From: CAAGNP01 sp964611185
Lineage (GTDB): Bacteria > Bacteroidota > Bacteroidia > Bacteroidales > UBA932
Assembly (NCBI GenBank): GCA_964611185.1
Contig: CAZSXE010000005.1
Span: 1-64,000, forward strand
DNA: 64,000 nucleotides
Direction of reading: 5' to 3'
Numbering within the stretch: the stretch's first letter is position 1; the number at the start of each line of letters is the position of its first letter. Positions 50,339-59,185 of this stretch are shown here, one piece after another. A model generated the notes under the pieces. It did not search any database. It saw nothing but the letters and a program-made list of their open reading frames with translations, and was not told the origin of the DNA. A program made the translations under genes and the position numbers.

Positions 50339-51772
50339 ATGACGACCGAAAGAATTCTTGCTATTTTTAGCGAGATAACTCGTATTCCGAGAGAATCAGG
50401 ACACGAAGAACATATTATAAAGTATCTTCAAAATTTTGCTAAAACAAACTCTCTTTCCTGCAAAACCGATAAAGTAGGTAATGTGCTGATTACCAAAAGC
50501 GCTACAAAAGGGAGAGAATCATCCCCCACTATTATTCTTCAAAGTCACACCGACATGGTATGCGAAAAAAACAGCGGTATAGCACACGATTTTTCAAAAG
50601 ATCCTATTAATTACACTATTGAAAACGGATGGATGATAGCCAAAGATACCACACTCGGAGCTGACTGCGGAATCGGAATAGCTGCTTCATTGGCACTTCT
50701 CGAAGATAAAACCATAGAACACGGAAAGATTGAATCACTTTTTACAATAAGTGAAGAGACCGGGATGGATGGAGCTTTTGCCCTCTCCAAAGATTTCATG
50801 AGCGGCTCAATTCTTATAAATCTCGACTCAGAAGACGAAGGAGAGCTTTTTATCGGATGCGCCGGAGGGATAGATACCACTGCATTTTTCCACTTCAAAC
50901 GCAAAAGGCTCAGTAAAGATTTGTTACGATATAAAATAGGTTTCTGTGGAGGATTAGGTGGACACAGCGGCGACGATATAGATAAAGGGAGAGCCAATAC
51001 CATACAGCTTCTATCTCGTTCGCTATATAGAATATTTAAGAAACAAAATGCCTTCCTTTGCTATATTGATGGAGGTAACAAGAGAAATGCGATAGCAAGA
51101 GAGGCCTACGCAATCATTGCATTTGACAAAGGTGCTCTTAAAGAAATTAAGAAAATTCAAGAACAAGTTTATCAAGAGATTAAGGTCGAATACTCTGCCT
51201 CCGATCCCAATATTTCATCAATATTCGAAAAATCGGAATCTAACGGGTACGCCATCGATACGAAAAGTGCAAGAAATATAATATCCTCTTTTAACTGCGC
51301 CCCTCACGGAGTACTTGCTATGAGTCAAGAGATTAAAGGACTTGTGGAGACTTCGTCAAATCTCGCTTCGGTTAAAACCAATGGAACAGAGATAAGAGTA
51401 GGTACCAGTCAGAGGAGTTCCATAAACAGCGCTCGCTACTATGCAGCAGAAAAAGTGGAATCGGTATTTTTACTTGCTGGCGCAAGTGTTACTCATGAAT
51501 CCGAGTACCCCGGGTGGAAGCCGCAGCTTAAATCTCCGATACTCGACTTGTGCGTTCACTCATATAAAAAACTTTTTGGAAACGAACCTGTTGTTAGAGC
51601 CATCCACGCAGGACTTGAGTGCGGATTAATTCTTGATAAATACCCCGGACTTGATATGATCTCCTTCGGCCCCACCATCAAGGGGGTACACGCACCCGGT
51701 GAGAGGCTGGATCTTGCAAGTACGGAAAAATTCACAAGACTTCTCGAAGAAGTTATAACTAATTGTAAATAA
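50339..51772 (+). CDS. pepD: aminoacyl-histidine dipeptidase (PepD, M20 family)
   Basis: A zinc dipeptidase of 477 residues that cleaves Xaa-His and other dipeptides. Metal and catalytic residues appear in LQSHTDMVCEKN (His, Asp), TLGADCGIGIA (Asp), TISEETGMDGA (Glu pair), LINLDSEDEGEL (Asp) and, near the C-terminus, IHAGLECG. A lid and dimerisation domain lies between. The length and order match PepD/PepDA proteins. Likely cytoplasmic; it lies between dnaA and rpe. Confidence 0.92.
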   Translation: MTTERILAIFSEITRIPRESGHEEHIIKYLQNFAKTNSLSCKTDKVGNVLITKSATKGRESSPTIILQSHTDMVCEKNSGIAHDFSKDPINYTIENGWMIAKDTTLGADCGIGIAASLALLEDKTIEHGKIESLFTISEETGMDGAFALSKDFMSGSILINLDSEDEGELFIGCAGGIDTTAFFHFKRKRLSKDLLRYKIGFCGGLGGHSGDDIDKGRANTIQLLSRSLYRIFKKQNAFLCYIDGGNKRNAIAREAYAIIAFDKGALKEIKKIQEQVYQEIKVEYSASDPNISSIFEKSESNGYAIDTKSARNIISSFNCAPHGVLAMSQEIKGLVETSSNLASVKTNGTEIRVGTSQRSSINSARYYAAEKVESVFLLAGASVTHESEYPGWKPQLKSPILDLCVHSYKKLFGNEPVVRAIHAGLECGLILDKYPGLDMISFGPTIKGVHAPGERLDLASTEKFTRLLEEVITNCK

Positions 51773-51784
51773 AAGATTTAAAAT

Positions 51785-52429
51785 ATGATTATTTCACCTT
51801 CTGTACTATCAGCCGATTTCGGCAATCTGAATTCTGACATCGAAATGATTAACCGCTCCCGGGCAGGCTGGATACATCTCGATATTATGGATGGAGTATT
51901 CGTACCCAATATTTCCTACGGATTTCCCATCATCAAATCTATTGCCAAAATCGCCAAAAAGCCTCTTGACACACATCTGATGATTGTCGATCCCGACCGA
52001 TATACTGAAAGATTTAAAGAAGCCGGAGTATCCAATCTGACTGTTCATTATGAAGCCTGCACCCATCTGCATCGTTCACTTCAGAACATCAGAAACTGCG
52101 GGATGAAAGCAGGAGTTGCCCTCAATCCTCATACCCCCGTTTCGCTTCTCGAAGATATTCTCGAACAATGTGACTTGGTGCTGATTATGTCCGTAAACCC
52201 CGGATTCGGAGGACAAAAGTTCATTGAACACACCATAAAAAAAGTATCAGATCTGAAAGAGATGATTTTGAAAAGAAATCTGCCTACTCTCATAGAAGTC
52301 GATGGAGGGGTCAACAAAGAAAACGCACCTATTCTTGCAAAGGCAGGAGCAGATGCATTAGTAGCAGGTAATTCCGTATTCTCAGCTAAAGATAGAGAAA
52401 AAGCAATAATAGAAATGCTCTGCTGTTAA
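51785..52429 (+). CDS. rpe: ribulose-phosphate 3-epimerase
   Basis: A TIM-barrel epimerase of 214 residues that interconverts ribulose 5-phosphate and xylulose 5-phosphate in the pentose phosphate pathway. Motifs: SVLSADFGNL, HLDIMDGVFVPNISYG, THLMI (metal His), HYEA, LIMSVNPGFGGQKF and EVDGGVN. The 3' end overlaps the convergent birA by 4 bases. Confidence 0.96.
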   Translation: MIISPSVLSADFGNLNSDIEMINRSRAGWIHLDIMDGVFVPNISYGFPIIKSIAKIAKKPLDTHLMIVDPDRYTERFKEAGVSNLTVHYEACTHLHRSLQNIRNCGMKAGVALNPHTPVSLLEDILEQCDLVLIMSVNPGFGGQKFIEHTIKKVSDLKEMILKRNLPTLIEVDGGVNKENAPILAKAGADALVAGNSVFSAKDREKAIIEMLCC

Positions 52430-53187
52430 ATGAGATATTTAATCTCCTTAAATGCAAAGCAATGTTCAAGCCCTTCTGATGATTCAATTCTAAGAAGGGC
52501 TTTCTCGTTTATCCCGAGTATCCTCCCTTTAAATACTTCATCGCTCACAGTATTGATGAAATCATGCCATTGCCCTAATCTGTAAAGAGAGTTGTGGTAT
52601 AGTTCTTCTATTTTTTCTCTTCCCTCTTCGGTTTTCAACAATTCGTAAAAAATGATAATCTCTTTCAGCAATTGAGAAAATTCTTCCTTTACAGATAGTT
52701 CATCAGTTACATCACTGAATATCTTTTCGATTTCCAAAATAAGCGAAGTGGGATTAGGAGCATCACTTCTAAAAATTTTTTGATTGAGATTAAGGCCGAT
52801 CCCCACAATGCTCGCTGACAAAATGTCACTTGAAATAATATTTTCAATTAATATTCCACATATTTTTTTATCTTCGATATATATATCATTGGGCCATTTA
52901 ATTTTGGCATTTATGCCCTTGTTTTTCAAATATGAGAGTATCCCGAGGGTGGTAATTTGAGAGATAAGGAACTGCTTGACAGCTAATATATTAGACGGCT
53001 TAAACAGAATAGAAAAAGTGAGATTTCTTCCACTTTCACTCTCCCATTTGTTACCCCTCTGCCCCCTTCCGGCAGTTTGAAAATCAGCACCCCAAACAGT
53101 AATATCTGAGGAGTTATTTATGTTTCTGTATGCTTCTAAATTTGTAGAATCTACGGTATTTAACCAATGAACTTTAAGCTCTTTCAT
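52426..53187 (-). CDS. birA: biotin-[acetyl-CoA carboxylase] ligase
   Basis: It attaches biotin to the biotin carrier protein of carboxylases. The 253-residue protein has the catalytic core (VDSTNLEA, GRGQRGNKWES, and KWPNDIYIEDKKICGILIEN, split over 115-135) and a short C-terminal SH3-like domain. It lacks the N-terminal DNA-binding domain of E. coli BirA, so it is a ligase only. A longer start at TTG 53223 lies in a -7 box, so the ATG at 53187 is used. Single gene between convergent rpe and divergent rsfS. Confidence 0.92.
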   Translation of the reverse strand: MKELKVHWLNTVDSTNLEAYRNINNSSDITVWGADFQTAGRGQRGNKWESESGRNLTFSILFKPSNILAVKQFLISQITTLGILSYLKNKGINAKIKWPNDIYIEDKKICGILIENIISSDILSASIVGIGLNLNQKIFRSDAPNPTSLILEIEKIFSDVTDELSVKEEFSQLLKEIIIFYELLKTEEGREKIEELYHNSLYRLGQWHDFINTVSDEVFKGRILGINEKALLRIESSEGLEHCFAFKEIKYLI

Positions 53188-53207
53188 TTTTGGTGAGAAA
53201 ATTGCAG

Positions 53208-53215
53208 TATATTTG
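53208..53215 (+). promoter_or_regulatory. -7 promoter box for rsfS-ftsH operon
   Basis: TATATTTG on the plus strand, 20 bases before the rsfS ATG. It is divergent to, and only 5 bases from, the birA -7 box. Confidence 0.5.
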
Positions 53216-53220
53216 TGCGA

Positions 53221-53228
53221 CAAAATTA
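53221..53228 (-). promoter_or_regulatory. -7 promoter box for birA
   Basis: The minus strand reads TAATTTTG followed by TC, 34 bases before the chosen birA ATG. Its TTG is the start codon of the spurious longer frame. Confidence 0.5.
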
Positions 53229-53234
53229 TAAAAA

Positions 53235-53579
53235 ATGAAGGAGATTGACACTATTGTTGAAGCAATGCTTGAAAAAAAGGCAAAAAATGTCTGCTCACTC
53301 GATTTAAGAAAAATAGGTACCGCTATATGCGACCATTTTGTTATCTGCAATGCGAATTCCACCACAGGAGTAGCTGCAATAGCAGATAATATCGAGGAGA
53401 GGATGTTGGAAAAAAGAAAAAGAAAAGTAATCAGAATGCAGGGAAAAGAGAATGCTTTCTGGGTCATTATCGACTACGGGAACATAGTGGTTCATATTTT
53501 CCTCACCGAATATAGAAATTTTTACAGACTCGAAGATTTATGGGCAGATGCAATAAAAAAAGAATATGAAGACGAATAA
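53235..53579 (+). CDS. rsfS: ribosome silencing factor RsfS
   Basis: A 114-residue protein of the Iojap/RsfS family that binds L14 and blocks subunit joining in slow growth. The family pattern is seen: AKNVCSLDLRKIGTAICDHFVICNANSTTGVAAIADNI (positions about 15-52), WVIIDYGNIVVHIF, and RNFYRLEDLWADA. It starts the rsfS-ftsH-cdsA-psd run. Confidence 0.95.
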   Translation: MKEIDTIVEAMLEKKAKNVCSLDLRKIGTAICDHFVICNANSTTGVAAIADNIEERMLEKRKRKVIRMQGKENAFWVIIDYGNIVVHIFLTEYRNFYRLEDLWADAIKKEYEDE

Positions 53580-55536
53580 TATGAATAAAAACGCCGGCAA
53601 CGGCAATAAAGGAAAAAACAACGCTAAGAAGCCTCGTTTCAACTATATATGGATTTATGCTTTTTTTATACTCGGGCTGTTCTATTTTGCAAGAGTCTTT
53701 AACTCTACCGATCCGGTCAAAACTGAGTGGACTACGGTAAAAGAACAGATGATTCCCGGTGGTGATGTTGACAAAATCACTTACATAACCAACGAACACC
53801 GCGCAGAGGTATTTATCAAGAAAGACAGCCTTTCAAAATACACTAATAAATATTTTAGCGGAAAAGAGCCCAAAAGTGGACCTCATTTTTTCTTCCTCGT
53901 CTCCGACAATTTTAACGCCGAAGAGAGCCTTGCAGAAGCTCGATCATTACTACCCCCCGAAAACAGATTCAAAATAGATACCGAAATTCGTAATAATTAC
54001 TTCGGAAGAATCCTCGAATGGTTCATATTTCCCCTTCTAATCTTCGGATTGCTATGGTTCATTATGTTCAGACCCATGCAAAAAGGTATGGGCGGAGGAG
54101 CAGGCGGCGGGGGAATTTTTTCAGTAGGAAAATCACAGGCCAAGCTATATGAAAAAGAGAATAATGTAAAAGTCACTTTTAAGGATGTGGCAGGCCTCGA
54201 AGAGGCAAAGGTAGAGGTGATGGAAATAGTAGATTTCCTTAAAAAGCCAAAAAAATATACTGCTCTCGGAGGTAAAATTCCAAAAGGAGCCCTCCTTGTA
54301 GGGCCTCCGGGGACGGGAAAGACATTATTGGCGAAAGCCGTAGCAGGTGAAGCTGATGTCCCCTTTTTCTCTATATCTGGTTCCGACTTTGTCGAAATGT
54401 TCGTGGGTGTGGGTGCTTCGAGAGTTAGAGACCTATTTCGCCAAGCGAAGGAGAAAGCTCCATGTATTGTCTTTATTGATGAAATTGATGCTGTGGGAAG
54501 GGCGAGAAGTAAAAATGTAGGTTTCTCATCAAATGACGAAAGGGAGAATACCTTGAACCAGCTCCTTACCGAAATGGATGGTTTCGGAACCAATTCGGGA
54601 GTTATCATTCTTGCAGCCACTAACCGCGCCGATGTTCTTGATAAGGCCCTTATGAGAGCCGGACGATTCGACAGACAGATTAATGTCGAGCTTCCAGAAC
54701 AGAAAGAGAGACTGGAAATTTTCAAAGTGCACCTACGCAAAATAAAACTTGTCGAGGGGTTTGATATAGAATTTCTTGCTAAACAGACACCTGGTTTCTC
54801 AGGGGCAGATATTGCAAATGTATGTAACGAAGCGGCCCTTATTGCTGCGCGAAAAGATAAAGATTTTGTGGAAAAACAAGATTTTCTCGATGCCATAGAC
54901 AGGATAGTGGGTGGACTTGAAAGGAGAAGCAAAATTATTTCCCCACAAGAAAAGAAGACTATCGCATTCCACGAAGCGGGACACGCGGCAGTGAGTTGGA
55001 TCCTTCCGAACGCAAATCCTCTTATAAAAGTTACCATTATTCCGAGAGGAAAGGCCCTCGGAGCTGCTTGGTATCTTCCTGAAGAGAGACAGCTTACCAC
55101 GACAGAACAGATGATGGACGAGATGGCCTCTACCCTCGGGGGAAGAGCAGCAGAAGAAATTATCAACGGTAAACTTTCCACCGGTGCTTTGAGCGATCTT
55201 GAAAAGGCGACTAAACAAGCCTACGCCATGGTAACCTACTTCGGTATGAGTGACAAAATCGGAAATGTATCATTTTATGATTCATCCGAAGGAAACGGGT
55301 ACAATTTCAATAAACCATATAGTGAAAAAACAGCAGAATTAATCGATTCCGAAGCCAAAAAATTAATTACGAATGCTCATGTAAAAGCTCTTGAGGTTCT
55401 GAATCAGCATAAAGAAGAGTTCACGAAACTTGCGGAGCTTCTTCTTGAAAGAGAGGTTATCTTTACTGAGGATGTTGAAAAAATATTTGGTCCCAGAGGA
55501 GGTAAAAAATCTGAAAATGAAGAATCTGTTAGTTAG
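53566..55536 (+). CDS. ftsH: ATP-dependent zinc metalloprotease FtsH
   Basis: Membrane AAA+ protease for quality control. 656 residues: N-terminal polar Asn/Lys tail, membrane helix (about 27-44), periplasmic domain, second helix (about 148-166), AAA+ module (GPPGTGKTLLAKA, FIDEIDAVGR, the SRH segment with RAGRFDRQI), and the M41 zinc protease with HEAGH near residue 470. The first ATG overlaps rsfS by 14 bases; another ATG at 53581, one base after the rsfS stop, is equally plausible and gives 651 residues. The 3' end overlaps cdsA by 20 bases. Confidence 0.95.
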   Translation: MKTNNMNKNAGNGNKGKNNAKKPRFNYIWIYAFFILGLFYFARVFNSTDPVKTEWTTVKEQMIPGGDVDKITYITNEHRAEVFIKKDSLSKYTNKYFSGKEPKSGPHFFFLVSDNFNAEESLAEARSLLPPENRFKIDTEIRNNYFGRILEWFIFPLLIFGLLWFIMFRPMQKGMGGGAGGGGIFSVGKSQAKLYEKENNVKVTFKDVAGLEEAKVEVMEIVDFLKKPKKYTALGGKIPKGALLVGPPGTGKTLLAKAVAGEADVPFFSISGSDFVEMFVGVGASRVRDLFRQAKEKAPCIVFIDEIDAVGRARSKNVGFSSNDERENTLNQLLTEMDGFGTNSGVIILAATNRADVLDKALMRAGRFDRQINVELPEQKERLEIFKVHLRKIKLVEGFDIEFLAKQTPGFSGADIANVCNEAALIAARKDKDFVEKQDFLDAIDRIVGGLERRSKIISPQEKKTIAFHEAGHAAVSWILPNANPLIKVTIIPRGKALGAAWYLPEERQLTTTEQMMDEMASTLGGRAAEEIINGKLSTGALSDLEKATKQAYAMVTYFGMSDKIGNVSFYDSSEGNGYNFNKPYSEKTAELIDSEAKKLITNAHVKALEVLNQHKEEFTKLAELLLEREVIFTEDVEKIFGPRGGKKSENEESVS

Positions 55537-56347
55537 AACTGCCACAGGAATAGTTTTTCTCGTAATAATGCTGGGGGCACTCCTCTTTTCCCCCATCCTT
55601 TTCTATATAGTATTCTCTTTCATCATAGCTGTTATGATGGGAGAATACTTTCATATCAGCATGGGTAAGAGCTATCTGTTTCTGAAAATATTAACAATAA
55701 TAACCGGAGTTCTTATTTTTACCGGATTATTTTTGATTAAAGGATATGGAATGGAGTCAAAATTTATGTTTCTTCTCACGATTCCGATTGCTACCATTTT
55801 CATAACATTGTTATATGATAGAAAAAATGAAAATTTCAACAAATATCCATATTTGTTAAGCGGGTTGATCTATATTGCGATTCCTTTCTCATTAACCCCT
55901 TTTATCGTCTTTAATTCCTCTGCTGTATTCAGCGGACTTACTATTCTCTCTTTTTTTATCATTCTTTGGTCATCAGATGTGGGTGCGTATATCTTTGGGA
56001 TGACATTCGGTCAAAAGCACGGGCATAAACTATTTCCCTCCATTTCTCCTAAAAAATCGTGGGAGGGGTATATCGGGAGCGTTTTCACCTCTTTGCTCGC
56101 CGGATTTCTCATCTCTTATTTCGGATTAATTCAGATAGAAATGATTCATTCTATCATCATTTCCTTAATTATTAATATTTTTGGTACCTTTGGAGATTTG
56201 GTGGAATCACAGTTAAAGCGTAATTTTGCTGTTAAGGATTCAGGAAAGATTATGCCGGGGCACGGCGGATTACTCGATAGATTCGATGGAGCGCTTCTCT
56301 CCTTTCCTGTGGCCATCACATACATAATGATTGTCGGACTATATTAA
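55517..56347 (+). CDS. cdsA: phosphatidate cytidylyltransferase
   Basis: Integral membrane enzyme that makes CDP-diacylglycerol from phosphatidate and CTP. Starting at ATG 55517 (276 residues) the protein begins MKNLLVRTATGIVF and has about eight membrane helices. The longer frame would add 29 polar residues read from inside ftsH. The CDS signature is near the C-terminus: SDVGAYIFGMTFGQKHG, SPKKSWEG, and the SQLKRNFAVKDSG, PGHGGLLDRFDGAL block. It overlaps ftsH by 20 bases and precedes the decarboxylase that uses a later intermediate of its pathway. Confidence 0.93.
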   Translation: MKNLLVRTATGIVFLVIMLGALLFSPILFYIVFSFIIAVMMGEYFHISMGKSYLFLKILTIITGVLIFTGLFLIKGYGMESKFMFLLTIPIATIFITLLYDRKNENFNKYPYLLSGLIYIAIPFSLTPFIVFNSSAVFSGLTILSFFIILWSSDVGAYIFGMTFGQKHGHKLFPSISPKKSWEGYIGSVFTSLLAGFLISYFGLIQIEMIHSIIISLIINIFGTFGDLVESQLKRNFAVKDSGKIMPGHGGLLDRFDGALLSFPVAITYIMIVGLY

Positions 56348-56356
56348 CTTTATAAT

Positions 56357-57010
56357 ATGCATATTCATAAAGAAGGACTTAAAACAATACTCTATACATT
56401 GATTTGCAGTGTGACTATTTCATTTCTCATTCTTCATATATGCAGCTTTTCTCCTTTTTCATGGATTTTATCCGCTATTCTGATTGTCTTCACCATTTTC
56501 ATCCTCACTTTTTTCAGAGTACCCAATAGAGAAAAAAACGGAAATGACCATCTTATTTCTGCACCGGCTGATGGGAAAATAGTAATCATAAAAGAGGTGG
56601 AAGAAAATGAATATTTTAAGGGTAAGGCGATTCAGGTATCGGTATTTATGACATTTTTTAATGTACATGTGAATTGGTACCCCGTCAGCGGGGAGATAAT
56701 TTATTATAAGTATCACCCCGGAAAATATGTCGCCGCTTTTTACCCTAAATCTTCAGAAAAAAATGAAAGAACTACTGTCGTTATCCGTAACAAAGAGGGA
56801 AAAGAGGTTCTGTGCCGTCAGATAGCGGGTCTTTTTGCAAGGAGGGTGGTATGCTATGCGGCTAAAGGGAAAGCAATTTCGGCAGGTGATCAGGAGGGCT
56901 TCATTAAATTTGGCTCAAGAGCTGATGTTTTTCTCCCTATCGGCTCGAAAATCAGAGTAAAAATCGGCGATAAGGTAAAGGGAAGCGAATCAATTTTAGC
57001 AGAAATATAA
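56357..57010 (+). CDS. psd: phosphatidylserine decarboxylase (short form)
   Basis: A 217-residue enzyme that converts phosphatidylserine to phosphatidylethanolamine. Two membrane helices (about 11-50) precede the catalytic domain (APADGKIVIIKEVEE, FMTFFNVHVNWYPVSG, and IAGLFARRVVCY). Self-cleavage to make the pyruvoyl group would occur at the Gly-Ser in IKFGSRADVF near residue 182, the usual place of the LGST-type motif. The length matches the short, archaeal-like Psd group. Directly after cdsA. Confidence 0.92.
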   Translation: MHIHKEGLKTILYTLICSVTISFLILHICSFSPFSWILSAILIVFTIFILTFFRVPNREKNGNDHLISAPADGKIVIIKEVEENEYFKGKAIQVSVFMTFFNVHVNWYPVSGEIIYYKYHPGKYVAAFYPKSSEKNERTTVVIRNKEGKEVLCRQIAGLFARRVVCYAAKGKAISAGDQEGFIKFGSRADVFLPIGSKIRVKIGDKVKGSESILAEI

Positions 57011-57021
57011 ATAATACAGAT

Positions 57022-58374
57022 ATGAAACAGTATATAGAACAGAACAACGAAAGATTTTTAAACGAACTATTTTCACTTCTACGCATCCCGTCGGTAAGTT
57101 CTCAAAAAGAACACAGCCAAGATATGGTTCGCTGCGCCGAAAGGCTCACTGAACTTCTTCTTGAAGCGGGAGCAGATAGTGCAAAGGTATATTCCACAAA
57201 TGGTCACCCAGTAGTTTTTGGAGAAAAATATATTGATAAAAACAGGCCTACAATCCTTATTTACGGTCACTACGATGTTCAGCCGGAAGATCCCATTGAA
57301 TTATGGAAAACAGATCCATACGAACCTGTAATAAAAGACGGGGCTATATATGCACGGGGAGCTAATGACGATAAGGGGCAGCTTTTCATGCACCTGAAAG
57401 CTTTTGAATATATAGTAAGAAATGGCCTTCTTAATCATAATGTCAAATTCATATTTGAAGGAGAAGAAGAAATCGGCTCTCCGAGCCTTGCCCAGTGGGC
57501 TAAAGAGAACAAAGAGCTTCTCGCCTGCGACATTATGCTTGTTTCTGATACTACTATGATAAGCGATAAAGTTCCCTCTATCAACTGCGGAATGAGGGGG
57601 CTCACTTATGTAGAGGTAGAGGTGATAGGTCCTAATAAAGATCTTCACTCAGGGCATTATGGTGGTGCTGTTCTTAATCCGATAAATATCCTTTGCAAAA
57701 TGATAGACGAGCTCATCGATGCAAACGGAAGGATTACCATAAAAGGGTTCTACGATGATGTCGTGGAGTTATCAAAGGAGGATAGAGAAATGCTTGCTCG
57801 TGCCCCTTACGATGAGAAAGAATACAAAGAATTTCTTGATATTGACGCAGTCGCGGGAGAAAAGGGATATACCACTATGGAGCGAACCGGTATCCGCCCA
57901 TGCCTCGATGTAAACGGAATATGGGGAGGATTTATCGGGGAAGGCTCTAAGACTGTACTTCCATCGGTGGCACACGCCAAAATTTCTATGAGACTTGTTC
58001 CCAATCAAGATTGCAATACCATTGCGAAGCTATTCGAGAAACATTTCCTTTCCATTGCACCGAAAGGTGTTAAAGTGAAAGTTACCCCCTGCCACGGAGG
58101 AAACGGATTTCTTATTCCCATCTCCTCCCCTGCCTATAAAGCTGCCGCTAAAGCAATAGGAGAGGTTTATGGAATAGAGCCTGTACCCAGCAGAGGTGGT
58201 GGATCGATTCCCATTTTGGCCGATATGCAGCAAATACTAAATGCAGATCCGCTACTCATGGGCTTCGGGCTTGAAAGAGACACAATTCACTCACCTAATG
58301 AGAGTTACCTCCTTTCACAGCTTTACAAAGGGATGGAATCCATAGCATTGTTTTACAAATATTTTGACAGATGA
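57022..58374 (+). CDS. M20-family dipeptidase
   Basis: A zinc-dependent peptidase of 450 residues, CNDP/PepV-like dipeptidase type. The metal-binding residues lie in YGHYDVQP (His, Asp), RGANDDKGQ (Asp), FEGEEEIGSPSL (catalytic and metal Glu), VSDTTM and, near the end, HSPNES. A central lid and dimerisation domain spans about 190-330. Expected to be cytoplasmic and to cleave dipeptides. It follows psd by 11 bases, and its stop overlaps the pyrF start by 4 bases. Confidence 0.9.
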   Translation: MKQYIEQNNERFLNELFSLLRIPSVSSQKEHSQDMVRCAERLTELLLEAGADSAKVYSTNGHPVVFGEKYIDKNRPTILIYGHYDVQPEDPIELWKTDPYEPVIKDGAIYARGANDDKGQLFMHLKAFEYIVRNGLLNHNVKFIFEGEEEIGSPSLAQWAKENKELLACDIMLVSDTTMISDKVPSINCGMRGLTYVEVEVIGPNKDLHSGHYGGAVLNPINILCKMIDELIDANGRITIKGFYDDVVELSKEDREMLARAPYDEKEYKEFLDIDAVAGEKGYTTMERTGIRPCLDVNGIWGGFIGEGSKTVLPSVAHAKISMRLVPNQDCNTIAKLFEKHFLSIAPKGVKVKVTPCHGGNGFLIPISSPAYKAAAKAIGEVYGIEPVPSRGGGSIPILADMQQILNADPLLMGFGLERDTIHSPNESYLLSQLYKGMESIALFYKYFDR

Positions 58375-59174
58375 GATACGAAGAACTCTATAAACAAATA
58401 AGGGCAAAAGGGACATGCCTTTGTGTGGGCTTGGATACCGACTTAGCTAAAATTCCTACTCATCTGAAAAATGAGCAATACCCTGTTTTTGAGTTCAATA
58501 AGGCAATAATAGACTCGACTGCTCCCTATTGTGTCGCATATAAGCCCAATATCGCCTTTTATGAAGCGTCAGGCGTTTCAGGATGGATGCAGCTTGAAAT
58601 GACGGTTAGATATCTTAGGGAGAAATATCCTGAAATGTTTCTGATCGCCGATGCCAAGCGGGGAGACATAGGAAATACAGCTGCAGAATATGCCCGCACA
58701 TTTTTTGAAACGATGGATTTTGATGCCGTCACCCTCTCTCCTTATATGGGAAGAGATGCAATAGATCCTTTTCTCAAGTATGAGGGGAAATGGGCTATAA
58801 TACTCGCGCTTACCTCAAATCCGTCTGCAGACGATTTTGAAACAACCACAGATTCAAAAGGGGTGCCTTTATACGAAAAAGTGATAAGACACTTCACCGA
58901 TACCGTACCCGAATCAAGCTCGAAAATAATGTTTGTTGTGGGGGCAACGAGAGCCGAAAAACTTGCAGAAATTCGAGAGTTTTGCCCCGATCATTTTCTT
59001 TTGGTACCTGGCGTGGGGGCTCAGGGAGGATCAGCTGAAGAGGTTATTAAATATGGCTCAAATAGTTCCTGCGGTCTGTTAATCAATTCATCAAGAGGGA
59101 TAATATATGCCTCATCAGATAAAAATTTCGCCTCCGAAGCAGCCAAAGCAGCATCAAAGGCGATAAAATTATAG
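58371..59174 (+). CDS. pyrF: orotidine 5'-phosphate decarboxylase (type 2)
   Basis: Final step of UMP synthesis: removes CO2 from OMP. The 267-residue protein has the type 2 signature DAKRGDIGNTAAEYA, the FEFNKAIIDSTAPYCVAYKPNIAFYE segment (about 41-66), LTSNPSA, and PGVGAQGG. The first gene-start ATG overlaps the dipeptidase stop (ATGA). It is convergent with clpX, 11 bases away. Confidence 0.95.
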   Translation: MRYEELYKQIRAKGTCLCVGLDTDLAKIPTHLKNEQYPVFEFNKAIIDSTAPYCVAYKPNIAFYEASGVSGWMQLEMTVRYLREKYPEMFLIADAKRGDIGNTAAEYARTFFETMDFDAVTLSPYMGRDAIDPFLKYEGKWAIILALTSNPSADDFETTTDSKGVPLYEKVIRHFTDTVPESSSKIMFVVGATRAEKLAEIREFCPDHFLLVPGVGAQGGSAEEVIKYGSNSSCGLLINSSRGIIYASSDKNFASEAAKAASKAIKL

Positions 59175-59185
59175 TTAGAAATAGT

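Noticed and set aside
53997..55181. Minus-strand open frame of 394 codons
   Set aside because: It lies wholly within ftsH, whose motifs and neighbours are certain. The antisense translation is Ser/Pro/Ala-rich with no domain; a shadow frame.
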